NCBI RefSeq assembly: GCF_000770925.1
Contig: NZ_JDTK01000016.1
Span: forward strand, 1 to 64,000
Direction: 5' to 3'
DNA from: Bifidobacterium ruminantium DSM 6489
GTDB lineage: Bacteria > Actinomycetota > Actinomycetes > Actinomycetales > Bifidobacteriaceae
DNA length: 64,000 bases
In this document: positions 9,409 through 17,597 of the stretch, one piece after another
Layout: each line of letters starts with the position of its first letter
How positions within the stretch are numbered: the stretch's first letter is position 1
The notes under the pieces: generated by a model
What the model saw: the letters and a program-made list of their open reading frames with translations, nothing else
Told to the model about the DNA's origin: nothing
Databases searched by the model: none
Translations under genes and position numbers: made by a program

Positions 9409-10365
9409 TCAGATGCCGTATACCTCACGCGTGGTCTCGCGTGTGGCCCGGGCAATGTTCGCCAAAGGCTTATCCAGATAATCGGCGAGCGCCTGCAGGG
9501 TGTAGGGGATCATGTACGGCGCGTTGGTGCGGCCGCGATACGGCATCGGACTTAAGTAGGGCGCATCGGTTTCGACCATGACGTGGCTCATGCCGACGAG
9601 TTTCGCCGATTCGCGGATGCCGTCGTTGCCTTTGTAGCTGGAGGTGCCAGAAAGGCTGAGATACCAGCCGTTTTGCCGGGCGATCTCACCCATTTCGGCG
9701 TCGCCCGAGTAGCTGTGGAAGACGGTGCGTTCGGGCGCCCCGTCGGCGAGCAGCGTTTCGATGACCTCCTTGTGCGAGTCGCGGTCGTGGATCTGCATGG
9801 GCAGGTTGAGTTCCTTGGCGAGCGCGATGTGGGCGCGGAAGGCCTCGCGTTGCAGCTCTTTGGCGCCTTCGCCGGTGCGGAACAGGTCCATGCCGGTCTC
9901 TCCGATGGCCACGACCTGGTCCGGGTAGGTGGTGGCGAGGCGGTGCACTTCGGCCATGGCGTCGTCGAAGGAGATATCGTGCCATGGCCGGTATTTGATG
10001 GGCAGTCCGTCCGGTCCGGGCACGCCGCGGTGGCCGTGTAGCACGGCTTCGTTGGGGTGGATGGCGATCGCCGCATACACCACGCCCGGACGCTCACGGG
10101 CCATGTCGATGGCGGTCATGAGGTTCGGCAGCTCACAACCGCAGTCGATCACGCCTTCGACGCCGACGTTTTGGGCTTGTTTCAGAAGTTCGTCGACGCT
10201 GTAGACCGGCACCTCCCCCTGGCCTTTTTCCACGGCCTCATGGCTCATGGCTTGGGAGAACGGCACGACGGACGCCACGTGGGTGTGGTCGTCGATGACG
10301 TGCGCGTCTTCGGGAAGTGGCTGCGGGGCCGGGGCCCAGTTGCGGTTGCGATGGTGTTTGCTCAT
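9409..10365 (-). CDS. tatD: TatD-family metal-dependent hydrolase
   Basis: 318 residues from MSKHHRNRNW, with a GGAA ribosome site just upstream; the longer frame adds 51 unlikely residues. Family motifs are present: DDHTHVAS (metal HxH), AIGETGMDLFR (metal Glu), PMQIHDRDSH, TVFHSYSG and MVETDAPYLSP (metal Asp). TatD proteins are cytoplasmic TIM-barrel metallo-deoxyribonucleases, with reported 3'-5' exonuclease activity. The N-terminal 45 residues, with several His and Pro, are an extension relative to E. coli TatD. A monocistronic unit is likely, as kup starts about 170 bases away with its own promoter. Confidence 0.93.
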   Translation of the reverse strand: MSKHHRNRNWAPAPQPLPEDAHVIDDHTHVASVVPFSQAMSHEAVEKGQGEVPVYSVDELLKQAQNVGVEGVIDCGCELPNLMTAIDMARERPGVVYAAIAIHPNEAVLHGHRGVPGPDGLPIKYRPWHDISFDDAMAEVHRLATTYPDQVVAIGETGMDLFRTGEGAKELQREAFRAHIALAKELNLPMQIHDRDSHKEVIETLLADGAPERTVFHSYSGDAEMGEIARQNGWYLSLSGTSSYKGNDGIRESAKLVGMSHVMVETDAPYLSPMPYRGRTNAPYMIPYTLQALADYLDKPLANIARATRETTREVYGI

Positions 10366-10557
10366 GGTTTCCAGACTACGCTCGCCGTGCCATCTTCGCT
10401 TTATACGGCTTCCGTTATTTGAATCATTCGATCGCGATGCCGACGAACGTCGCCACATGAGAACCGCATAATCGCGCATAATCGTATATGTGTCGTTATT
10501 GCCAATCGCAATCGTCATTCGTTATTCATTATTCACGAAGGAATCCGCAGGAGCATC

Positions 10558-10645
10558 ATGAGCATCGACACCCAAGCCTATCTGTTCGTGCATTTCATCG
10601 GCGAAGAGCGCAATCCCACCGACGAACAGCTGTACTTCGCGCCAA
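10558..10645 (+). pseudogene. N-terminal fragment of a GH43-like glycosidase gene
   Basis: An AGGAG ribosome site precedes ATG at 10558, and about 28 residues read like the start of a GH43 beta-xylosidase/arabinofuranosidase (YLFVHFIGEE, then TDEQLYFA). The homology then stops abruptly and the frame runs into sequence that codes on the other strand. The family is judged from memory of such N-termini, so it is tentative. This is the left edge of a mosaic of broken carbohydrate genes. Confidence 0.55.
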
Positions 10646-10895
10646 GCGGGAATCGTCAGCGTGGTCATCGGGAAATCGGAATCGATGACATCGCCGTCAT
10701 ACCACGCGCCGGCCATTCGTGCCACGTCGGCGGCTCCGGCATAGAAATAGGCGGCGCGAACGGCGTGGCCGATTGCCTCCGTCTGTTCCGTGATTGGCTT
10801 GTCGGCCTGGTAGTAGGCGTAGTTCTGCTCGCGCGGCTCGTAGTTGTGCCCGTCTTCCTGGGCGCGGCGGCGGCCTTGAAATTGTGCAGAACGAC
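10646..10895 (-). pseudogene. GH127 (beta-L-arabinofuranosidase)-like fragment
   Basis: Read on the minus strand, an uninterrupted frame gives [18 protein letters not shown], then EQTEAIGHAVRAAYFYAGAA. This resembles the GH127/DUF1680 segment in which 'GHAVRA.Y.Y.G.ADVA' is conserved. There is no start, no C-terminus and no catalytic cysteine region. It is inverted relative to the fragments on either side. The distal part (WYDGDVIDSDFPMTTLTIP) may belong to yet another gene. Confidence 0.55.
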
Positions 10896-11258
10896 GAATT
10901 GAATCTACGCGCGCACTACGGCTGGGCGGTCTATCAGCGTTCGTTCGCGCTGCCGGTCGGCAACGATGCCGGCACCGCGTTCATGGGCTCCGACAACGCG
11001 AACGTGCCTGCCGTGGTGACGCTGTCCGAAGACGGCACGGCGACGCGCCCGCGCATCGACGCCGAAATCGACAAGCGGCCGTGGTTCATCGGCGAACAGT
11101 TGTGGAATTTCGCCGATTTCGCGACCTTTCAAGGCATCATTCGCGTGGAAGGCAACCGCAAGGGCATTCTGACCCGCGACCGCCAGCCCAAGATGGCCGC
11201 GCATTGGCTGCGCGACCGTTGTGCCGGCATTCCGGACTACGGCTATAAGGGGCTATAA
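10896..11258 (+). pseudogene. GH2 beta-glucuronidase C-terminal remnant (mosaic)
   Basis: The end of this frame reads [15 protein letters not shown], then [14 protein letters not shown] and AAHWLRDR. This is the C-terminal catalytic segment of UidA-type beta-glucuronidases, including the nucleophile glutamate of '[10 protein letters not shown]'. The part before it ([28 protein letters not shown]) does not fit the preceding part of UidA and may come from the GH43-like gene. No start codon or ribosome site serves it, so it is a remnant. Confidence 0.7.
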
Positions 11259-11274
11259 GGAACTACAAGGAGCT

Positions 11275-11310
11275 AAAAAGCCTGGGCCGGCGTCCACCGG
11301 CTCAGGCTTT
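11275..11310. terminator. Intrinsic terminator, probably for the ABC exporter
   Basis: AAGCCTGGGCCGG and CCGGCTCAGGCTT pair around CGTCCA. The minus strand ends in TTTTT, fitting termination of the exporter genes that end at 11347. Confidence 0.8.
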
Positions 11311-11346
11311 GGCATTCAGGCCTGTGATTGCCCAGACTACGGCCAT

Positions 11347-13134
11347 TCAGACCTTGATCATCGCGTACTGCGATTCGTACAACCGATAGTACGCGCCACG
11401 ACGTGCAAGCAGCTCGGCATGGCTTCCCCGTTCGACGATCTGCCCATGATCGATGTAGCAGATCTCGTCCGCGTTCTCGATGGTAGACAGTCGGTGCGCG
11501 ATGATGAAGCTTGTACGCCCCTTGAGCAGATGGTTCAGGCCGGCCTGCAGCGCCTCCTCGGTACGCGTGTCGATGTTCGACGTGGCTTCGTCGAGGATCA
11601 GGATGCGCGGATCGGCGAGCAACACGCGCGCGAACGCGATGAGTTGGCGCTGGCCAGCAGACAGCGTGGATCCGCGCTCCTCCACCACGGTGTCGTAGCC
11701 GTCGGGCAGATCCATGATGAACTCGTGCGCATGCACCGCCTTGGCCGCCGCTTCGATCTCCTCGTCGGTCGCGTCCAGCTTGCCGTAGCGGATGTTCTCA
11801 CGCACGTTGCCGGAGAAGATGAACGTGTCCTGCAGCATGACACCCATCTGCCGACGCAGGCTATCCAATGTCACAGAACGCACATCGTGCCCGTCAATCG
11901 CCACCGATCCTTCCGAAACGTCGTAGAAACGCGACAGCAGGCTGACGATCGTCGTCTTGCCTGCGCCCGTGGGGCCGACCAACGCGATCGTCTCGCCCGG
12001 ATCGACATGCAGGTCGACCAGGTTGAGGATATTGCGGCCGTCCGGCTCGTAGCGGAAGACCACGTCGTTGAAATCGACGCGGCCTTCGACCTGCGGCAAC
12101 GCGACGGCGTCGGGCGCGTCGGTGATCTCCGGCTTGACGTCGAGCGTTTCGAAGATGCGTTCCAAATACGCGGAGCAGGTGATGAGCTGGTTGTAGAAAT
12201 TGCCGATGCTGATGACCGGATTCCAGAAATTGTTCGCGTAGCCAACGAACGCGATGAGCACGCCCGTGGTCACGTTCACCGCGCCGAAGCCGGTGACGCC
12301 CACATAGTAGATGAACGCGATCGTCATGACGGAAATGGTCTGGATGCCAGGCCACATGAGCGCCTGGATATGCACGGTGCGCATCCACGCGGAGCGCACG
12401 GCCCCCTGCTGTTCCTGGAACGTGCGGAACTGCGCCGCTTCGCGTGCGAACGTCTGCGTGGTCTTCACACCGGCGATCGATTCATGGATAAACGCGTTGA
12501 GGTTGCTTTGCTTGTTGGACAGCACTTGGTAGGCGCGACGCTGGAAATGCTGCAATACCAGCACCCATGCGATGAGCAGCGGGAACAATGCGAGGCTGTA
12601 CAATGCGAGCCGCCAGTCCACGACGAACATGACCACCAACGTGATGAGGAACGTGAGCACGTCGGAAATCACGTTGACCAGACCGGAGCTCAACGTGTCC
12701 GAAAGCGTGTTCACATAGTTGACCACGCGGATGAGAATCTTGCCGTGCGGACGCGAATCGAAATAGCTGAACGGCAATGTCTGGATGTGCGTGAACAGGT
12801 CGCGGCGCATGTCCTTGAGCATGAGCTGGCCGACGCGCGTGATCTCCACCGTACGGTAGCGCAGTCCGAGCTCGTAGATGACGATGAGCGCCGCCAGCAG
12901 CGCCACCAGCCCGCCGAGCAGCGCGAGGTTCTTCGTTGGAATGGCGTTGTCGATCATGATTTTCGTCAAATACGGTTCCACGACGTTGATGCAGCCCATC
13001 GCCGCCACGACGATGAGAATGCGCACCACGCGGGCCTTGTACGGTTTCAGATAGACGCCGACGCGGGCGATGTCGCGCAGGTTGATCTTCTCCTCAAGAT
13101 CCTCGTCATCACGGAAAGTGTTGCGTTGTGCCAT
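11347..13134 (-). CDS. ABC exporter, canonical half (TMD-NBD)
   Basis: 595 residues. A six-helix type IV exporter transmembrane domain (residues about 25-320) is followed by a nucleotide-binding domain. The latter shows ALVGPTGAGKTTI (Walker A), TLSAGQRQ (signature with Ala for Gly), ILILDEATSNID (Walker B with catalytic Glu) and IIAHRLST (H-loop). GGAGG lies 7 bases before the ATG. The gene starts 18 bases after the stop of the upstream exporter gene, which has a degenerate Walker B, so the two proteins should form an asymmetric heterodimer of the MdlAB/LmrCD/TM287-288 kind. Drugs or lipids are possible cargo; substrate unknown. Confidence 0.92.
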   Translation of the reverse strand: MAQRNTFRDDEDLEEKINLRDIARVGVYLKPYKARVVRILIVVAAMGCINVVEPYLTKIMIDNAIPTKNLALLGGLVALLAALIVIYELGLRYRTVEITRVGQLMLKDMRRDLFTHIQTLPFSYFDSRPHGKILIRVVNYVNTLSDTLSSGLVNVISDVLTFLITLVVMFVVDWRLALYSLALFPLLIAWVLVLQHFQRRAYQVLSNKQSNLNAFIHESIAGVKTTQTFAREAAQFRTFQEQQGAVRSAWMRTVHIQALMWPGIQTISVMTIAFIYYVGVTGFGAVNVTTGVLIAFVGYANNFWNPVISIGNFYNQLITCSAYLERIFETLDVKPEITDAPDAVALPQVEGRVDFNDVVFRYEPDGRNILNLVDLHVDPGETIALVGPTGAGKTTIVSLLSRFYDVSEGSVAIDGHDVRSVTLDSLRRQMGVMLQDTFIFSGNVRENIRYGKLDATDEEIEAAAKAVHAHEFIMDLPDGYDTVVEERGSTLSAGQRQLIAFARVLLADPRILILDEATSNIDTRTEEALQAGLNHLLKGRTSFIIAHRLSTIENADEICYIDHGQIVERGSHAELLARRGAYYRLYESQYAMIKV

Positions 13135-13152
13135 GATGTCCTCCTTCCCGCC

Positions 13153-15015
13153 TTACGCTTCGAATCCCTGCGCGCGGCCGGCCTGCGCGCCCAACTGTTT
13201 GCTGTAGATCTGCCAGTACCGGCCATGCGCGGCCACCAGTTCGTCGTGCGTGCCGCGCTCCACAATGCGTCCGTGCTCCAGCACGAGGATCAGGTCGGAA
13301 TCCTTGACCGACGAAATGCGGTGCGCGATCGTGACAATCGTCTTCTTCTCGTCCATCTCCTGCAGGTGCTGCTGAATCTCCGCCTCCGTCTCCATGTCGA
13401 CGGCGCTGGTCGTATCGTCCATGATGAGAATCGACGGATTGTCGGCAAGCGCGCGGGCCAAGCTCAGCCGCTGTTTCTGCCCGCCGGACAGGCCGACGCC
13501 GCGTTCGCCGACGACGGTATCGTAGCCGTCCGGCATGCTGCGGATGAAATTGTCGGCGCCTGCGATGGCGGCCATGCGGCGTACGTACTGTTCGTCGTAG
13601 CCGCGCGGTCCGCGTTCGGCGTCGGCCGGCGCATCAGCGGGGCCGTTGGCCGGCACGTCCTCCCGATTGCCCGCGCCGAAGCTGATGTTGCTGCCGATCG
13701 TGTCGGAGAACAGGAACGTGTCCTGCGCGACGACGCAGACCTGCGATCGCAATGTGGCGAGCGGCCAATCGCACGCGTTGACGCCGTCGATAAGCACACG
13801 GCCGGCAGTCGGGTCGTAGAAGCGGGAAATGAGGTTGACGAGCGTCGATTTGCCGGCGCCGGTTTCGCCGAGGATGCCGAGTTTCGCGCCGGCGGGGACA
13901 TGGAAATCGATGTCGCTAAGCACGGGGGTGTCCGGATCGTCGGGGAATGCGAAGTCGACGTGTTGGAAGTCGATGGTTCCCGCGATTTTAACCGGTTCCT
14001 CGGTTTCGGCGGAAACGTGCTTCTCCCGGATGCGCGATTCGGCGGTGAGCAGTTTGCGGATTTTGATGCATGCCGCGTTGAACCGCTGCCAGTCGTTGGT
14101 GAGCCATCCGGATTGGCGGATCGGGCTGTCGAGCATCCACAGGTATGAGTTGAACGCAACAAGATTGCCAAGGGTCATGTATCCCTTGATGACGAGGAAC
14201 CCGCCGAGGCCGAGCGTGATGAGCTGCAGGGAGAAGCCGAGGCCGTCGAGCCAGGGCATGTATTTGCGGCTGTTGTAGGCCTGGTCCATGTTGCGCTGCA
14301 TGTAATCGTCATTGCGCTTGTCGAATTTTTCGGTTTCGTACGATTCGCGCACGAACGCCTTGACCACGCGGTTGCCTTCGATGTTCTCCTCGACCATCGA
14401 GTTCATTTCGGCGAGCGAATTGCGGATGGCGAAGAACAGCGGCCGCGCATGCTTCGACAATCCTCTTGTCAGAATGAACAGTGGCGGAGTGACGCAGGCG
14501 AGCGCGAGCGCGAGCCGCCAATTGATCGAGAACATCATGGCGAGCGCGCCGACGAACATGACCACGCAGTCGAGCGCCTGCAGCGTCACCCAGCTGAGGG
14601 CGTGTCGGATGGCGTCGGTGTCGGAGGTCATGCGGCTCATGATGTCGCCGGTACGGGTGTGGTTGAAGTAGGTGAAGTCGAGTTCGTGAAGCTTTTCGAA
14701 TTCGTCGCTCACGAGACGGTAGATGGAGTTCTGTCCGAAGCGTTCCATCCACATCTGGCAGCCGTAGCGGGAGCCGACGCGCACGATGGTGAAGACGACC
14801 ATCGCCACGCATAGGCGGGTCAGTTCGCTCACATGGCCTTGCGTGATGACGCGGTCCACGATGAGGCCCGACAGCAGCGGGATGATGAGCGCCATCGCGT
14901 TGTTCAGGCAGAACAGCGCGAACGCGCCACCCACGCGCGGCAGGTCGGGTTTGCAGTACGGCAGAATCCATTTGAGGTTGCCTGCTTGCTTGTTGCGATT
15001 GGGGTCGACGTACAT
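13153..15015 (-). CDS. ABC exporter, degenerate half (TMD-NBD)
   Basis: 620 residues from ATG 15015; GTG 15021 is an alternative, and AAGGAA lies just upstream of both. An N-terminal six-helix membrane domain is followed by a nucleotide-binding domain with GILGETGAGKSTL (Walker A) and VGLSGGQKQRL (signature). ILIMDDTTSAVD (about residue 533) has Asp in place of the catalytic Glu after Walker B. IAHRISS is the H-loop. An insertion rich in Ala, Pro and Asp (about residues 455-480) sits before the signature. First gene of the two-gene exporter operon. The Asp substitution marks it as the non-catalytic half of a heterodimer. Confidence 0.92.
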   Translation of the reverse strand: MYVDPNRNKQAGNLKWILPYCKPDLPRVGGAFALFCLNNAMALIIPLLSGLIVDRVITQGHVSELTRLCVAMVVFTIVRVGSRYGCQMWMERFGQNSIYRLVSDEFEKLHELDFTYFNHTRTGDIMSRMTSDTDAIRHALSWVTLQALDCVVMFVGALAMMFSINWRLALALACVTPPLFILTRGLSKHARPLFFAIRNSLAEMNSMVEENIEGNRVVKAFVRESYETEKFDKRNDDYMQRNMDQAYNSRKYMPWLDGLGFSLQLITLGLGGFLVIKGYMTLGNLVAFNSYLWMLDSPIRQSGWLTNDWQRFNAACIKIRKLLTAESRIREKHVSAETEEPVKIAGTIDFQHVDFAFPDDPDTPVLSDIDFHVPAGAKLGILGETGAGKSTLVNLISRFYDPTAGRVLIDGVNACDWPLATLRSQVCVVAQDTFLFSDTIGSNISFGAGNREDVPANGPADAPADAERGPRGYDEQYVRRMAAIAGADNFIRSMPDGYDTVVGERGVGLSGGQKQRLSLARALADNPSILIMDDTTSAVDMETEAEIQQHLQEMDEKKTIVTIAHRISSVKDSDLILVLEHGRIVERGTHDELVAAHGRYWQIYSKQLGAQAGRAQGFEA

Positions 15016-15122
15016 GCGCACCGTTTCCTTCGAATTGGTTGATCGAAAAGCTGGTTTTGTGCGGAAAGCTACGTAGCGTCATACTAGCCGCGAACCGGTA
15101 CGATTCGGGTGGTGCCGCGTTG

Positions 15123-15335
15123 CATCGGTTTCGGCCGGTAATCGTGCGCTTTTCTGCTCAAAACGACGCGGAACGGGCTGTTTGCGTCGGTTCCAGCTGA
15201 AATCCAGCACCACTTCTGCCCAAAACAACGCAGAGCAGGCCGTCACCGTCGAAACCAACAGACAAATCGCCTTTCGTCTGTCCAAAGCAACGCGGAATAA
15301 GGTGGTTTGCGGGAAGAAACAGCAGTATGCAAGCC
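15123..15335. repeat. Diverged intergenic repeat, copy 1 (three ~60-bp units)
   Basis: Three degenerate units begin TTCTGCTCAAAACGACGC, TTCTGCCCAAAACAACGC and CGTCTGTCCAAAGCAACGC. The block opens with TCGGTTTCGGCCGGTAATCG. The same order and spacing recurs at 17302-17480. No ORF is conserved between the copies, so this is a non-coding repeat or RNA gene family. Confidence 0.7.
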
Positions 15336-15379
15336 AGCAAAGGACCGCCGGCAAGGGCCACCGAAGGTCACCCAACGCC

Positions 15380-15532
15380 TATCTCGCTTATAGATGGCGC
15401 CCCCATACAAAGAACAAGGGGTTAGAGGGGATTATCCATACCCTCTAACCCCTATTTCGGCAAATCATCCGCCACCTATAAGCGAGATAGCGTATGTCAG
15501 ACCCGCAAATCCGCCACCTATAAGCGAGATAT
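15380..15532. repeat. Inverted and direct 20-bp repeats around a hairpin
   Basis: TATCTCGCTTATAGATGGCG (15380-15399) is the inverse, with one mismatch, of CCACCTATAAGCGAGATA in 15469-15490; that right arm is repeated at 15511-15532. Between the arms, 15417-15453 forms a near-perfect hairpin (GGGGTTAGAGGG with CCCTCTAACCCC). The whole can fold as a cruciform and resembles a miniature non-autonomous element. It lies just downstream of the MFS transporter gene, so the hairpin may also end that transcript. Confidence 0.7.
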
Positions 15533-15561
15533 ACGCCCAAACCGCATTCCCGGTCGCGTTT

Positions 15562-17052
15562 TCAGCGGCGGACCATCTCCTCTTCGATCTGCTCGAGCGA
15601 CTTGCCCTTGGTTTCGGGCACGAAGCGCAGCACGAACGGGATGGACAGCGCAGAGAACACACAGAAGATGGCGAACGGGCCGCCAACATTGTTGCCGAAC
15701 GCGGCGAGCAGCATCAGGAAGAACTGGGAGACCACGAAGTTGCCAAGCCAGTTGGCCGCGGAGCCGAAGGAGCTGCCAATGCCGCGCACGCTCAGCGGGA
15801 AGACCTCGCCGATCAGCACCCACGCGATTGGCCCCCAGGACAGCGCGAAGCCGAGAATATAGACGGCGATCAGCACCATGGTCGGCACGGCGAGCGTGGC
15901 CACATCGCCGGTGAAGTTGAGCACGGCGAGCACCGCAAGGGATGCGGTCATGGTCACCGAGCCGAAGATCAGCAGCGTTTTGCGCGGGAATTTGTCCATA
16001 ATGAAGGTGGCTGCGATGGTGGCCACGAAATTGACCACGCCGATGCCGACCGACACCCAGATGGCGTCATTTTCGGGGAATCCGAAGCCCTTGATGAACA
16101 CCTGCGGCAGGAAGTAGATCACGGAATTGATGCCGACGAGCTGCTGGAACAGCATGATGCCGACCGCGGCGACGAGCGCCGGACGGGCGATGCGGAACAG
16201 TTCGCGCACACCACCCTTGGTGTTCTGCGCGGCCACGGCTTTGATTTCGTCGAGCTCAAGCTGCACCTGGGTTTGATCGACATCTTTGCGGATAAGAGTG
16301 AGCACCTTGAACGCCTCGCGTTCCTTGCCTTTGCTCACCAGATAACGGGGCGATTCCGGCAGCAGCAGACCGCCGATCAGCAGCAGCGCAGCCGGGATGA
16401 GCGCCGAGCCGAGCATCCACCTCCAATCGCGGACACCGGCGATATTGTGGCCGAGGAATCCAAGATTGGACGCGTATGCCAGCAGAATACCGAACGTGAT
16501 CATCAGCTGGAACAGCGTGGAAAGCGAGCCGCGACGTTCCTTCGGCGCAAGTTCGGCGAGATACGCCGGAGTAAGCGCGGAGGCGGCGCCAACGGCGAGG
16601 CCGAGAATGATTCGGGCTGCGATCATCATCAGGAATCCGGTGGACAGCGCGCACATGCCGGAACCAAGCAGGAACAGAACCGCCGAAAGAATCAGCAGTT
16701 TCTTGCGACCGAACCGGTCGGACAGCGCGCCGATGGACAGCGCGCCCACGCAGGAGCCGATGAGCACGGACGAGGTGATGAAGCCAGTTTGCGCCACGGA
16801 CAGGTTGAAATCGGACTCGATCAGCGGCGAGGCGCCGGAGATGATGCCCGTATCGAAGCCGAAAAGCATGCCTCCCAGCGCGCCGAACGTGAAGATGAAG
16901 GCGCTGTTGAGCGGGAACCGCGTGGAAATGCCGCGTTCCACCGTCTCTTCGACGGCATCGACGGCCCTTTCGGCCCCGCGGACGCCATTTTCCAACGTTT
17001 TGCCGGCATTCCGCACCGGATTGGACGTCTGTGACGTTTGCACCGTAGTCAT
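15562..17052 (-). CDS. MFS sugar transporter (sugar porter family)
   Basis: 496 residues and twelve predicted helices. Sugar-porter signatures are present: RFGRKKLLILS after helix 2, PESPRYLVSKGK in the central loop and KGKSLEQIEEE at the C-terminus. Homologues are proton-coupled importers of xylose, glucose or related sugars; which one cannot be told here. The start is MTTVQTSQTS, because AAAGGTGG lies 5 bases upstream. The N-terminus has about 45 soluble residues before the first helix. A strong hairpin with a U-run lies 60 bases upstream in its leader, and a LacI-type palindrome lies near 17250. Confidence 0.9.
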   Translation of the reverse strand: MTTVQTSQTSNPVRNAGKTLENGVRGAERAVDAVEETVERGISTRFPLNSAFIFTFGALGGMLFGFDTGIISGASPLIESDFNLSVAQTGFITSSVLIGSCVGALSIGALSDRFGRKKLLILSAVLFLLGSGMCALSTGFLMMIAARIILGLAVGAASALTPAYLAELAPKERRGSLSTLFQLMITFGILLAYASNLGFLGHNIAGVRDWRWMLGSALIPAALLLIGGLLLPESPRYLVSKGKEREAFKVLTLIRKDVDQTQVQLELDEIKAVAAQNTKGGVRELFRIARPALVAAVGIMLFQQLVGINSVIYFLPQVFIKGFGFPENDAIWVSVGIGVVNFVATIAATFIMDKFPRKTLLIFGSVTMTASLAVLAVLNFTGDVATLAVPTMVLIAVYILGFALSWGPIAWVLIGEVFPLSVRGIGSSFGSAANWLGNFVVSQFFLMLLAAFGNNVGGPFAIFCVFSALSIPFVLRFVPETKGKSLEQIEEEMVRR

Positions 17053-17111
17053 GATTCCACCTTTCATTCCCATTAGATCCTCATTGACATGAGATTTGGC
17101 AACGGCAGCAA

Positions 17112-17155
17112 CAAAAAAGACCTGAAACGGCGGATTTCCGCACGTTTCAGGTCTT
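17112..17155 (-). terminator. Terminator-like hairpin in the MFS transporter leader
   Basis: On the minus strand, AAGACCTGAAACG pairs with CGTTTCAGGTCTT, with an inner GCGG/CCGC stem, followed by TTTTTT. It ends about 60 bases before the transporter ATG. No minus-strand gene lies upstream for 1.5 kb, so it is either an attenuator of the transporter or the end of a small RNA read from the 17160-17480 repeat. Confidence 0.75.
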
Positions 17156-17247
17156 GCCTCGTTGTGAGTTGCAACCCTGCTTTGTTGCTTTCGTTACTGT
17201 ATTGCTCTCTAGTGTATGGCATCGCACAGCGCGACACACCGATTTTC

Positions 17248-17261
17248 AGAAAACGTTTACC
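17248..17261. promoter_or_regulatory. LacI-family-type operator
   Basis: AGAAAACGTTTACC contains the palindrome AAACGTTT typical of LacI/GalR operators. It lies between the divergent MFS transporter and esterase genes. Similar AACGTTT sites occur near 39163, 53320 and 61242. Confidence 0.5.
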
Positions 17262-17301
17262 GGCAGTATTTCGGTGCATACGGGACGCTCTTTGTTCCTG
17301 C

Positions 17302-17480
17302 GTCGGTATCGGCCGAAAATCGCAGCCGTTTCTGCCCAAACCAATGCGGAACGGGCTGTTCGCGTCGATTCCAGCAGAAATCTTGCCCTCCTTCTGCCCA
17401 AAACGACGCAAACGCATGCTTTCCCGTCGAAACCAGCCGACAAATCGCCTTTCGTCTGTCGGAAACAACGCAGGAACGTC
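17302..17480. repeat. Diverged intergenic repeat, copy 2
   Basis: Begins GTCGGTATCGGCCGAAAATCG. Units start TTCTGCCCAAACCAATGC, TTCTGCCCAAAACGACGC and CGTCTGTCGGAAACAACGC. It parallels copy 1 at 15123-15335 in order and spacing, including the shared GACAAATCGCCTTTCGTCTG. Confidence 0.7.
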
Positions 17481-17597
17481 CGGAACATCCACAAAAAGGA
17501 GGTGGTCGGCCCACGCAATCAAAAATCGCCAATCGAAAATCGCAAAAAATACTAGAATCGCAAGCAATCGCAACATATGTGAGGAAAGGCGGCAAAG

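Noticed and set aside
11221..14148. A 975-codon plus-strand frame opposite the two ABC exporter genes
   Set aside because: It is antisense to two genes with complete ABC motifs and consists of Arg/Gly/His-rich sequence without domains: a GC-rich shadow frame.
15394..17034. A 546-codon plus-strand frame over the MFS transporter
   Set aside because: The minus strand carries the sugar-porter motifs and ribosome site; the plus frame is Arg/His/Gln-rich noise.
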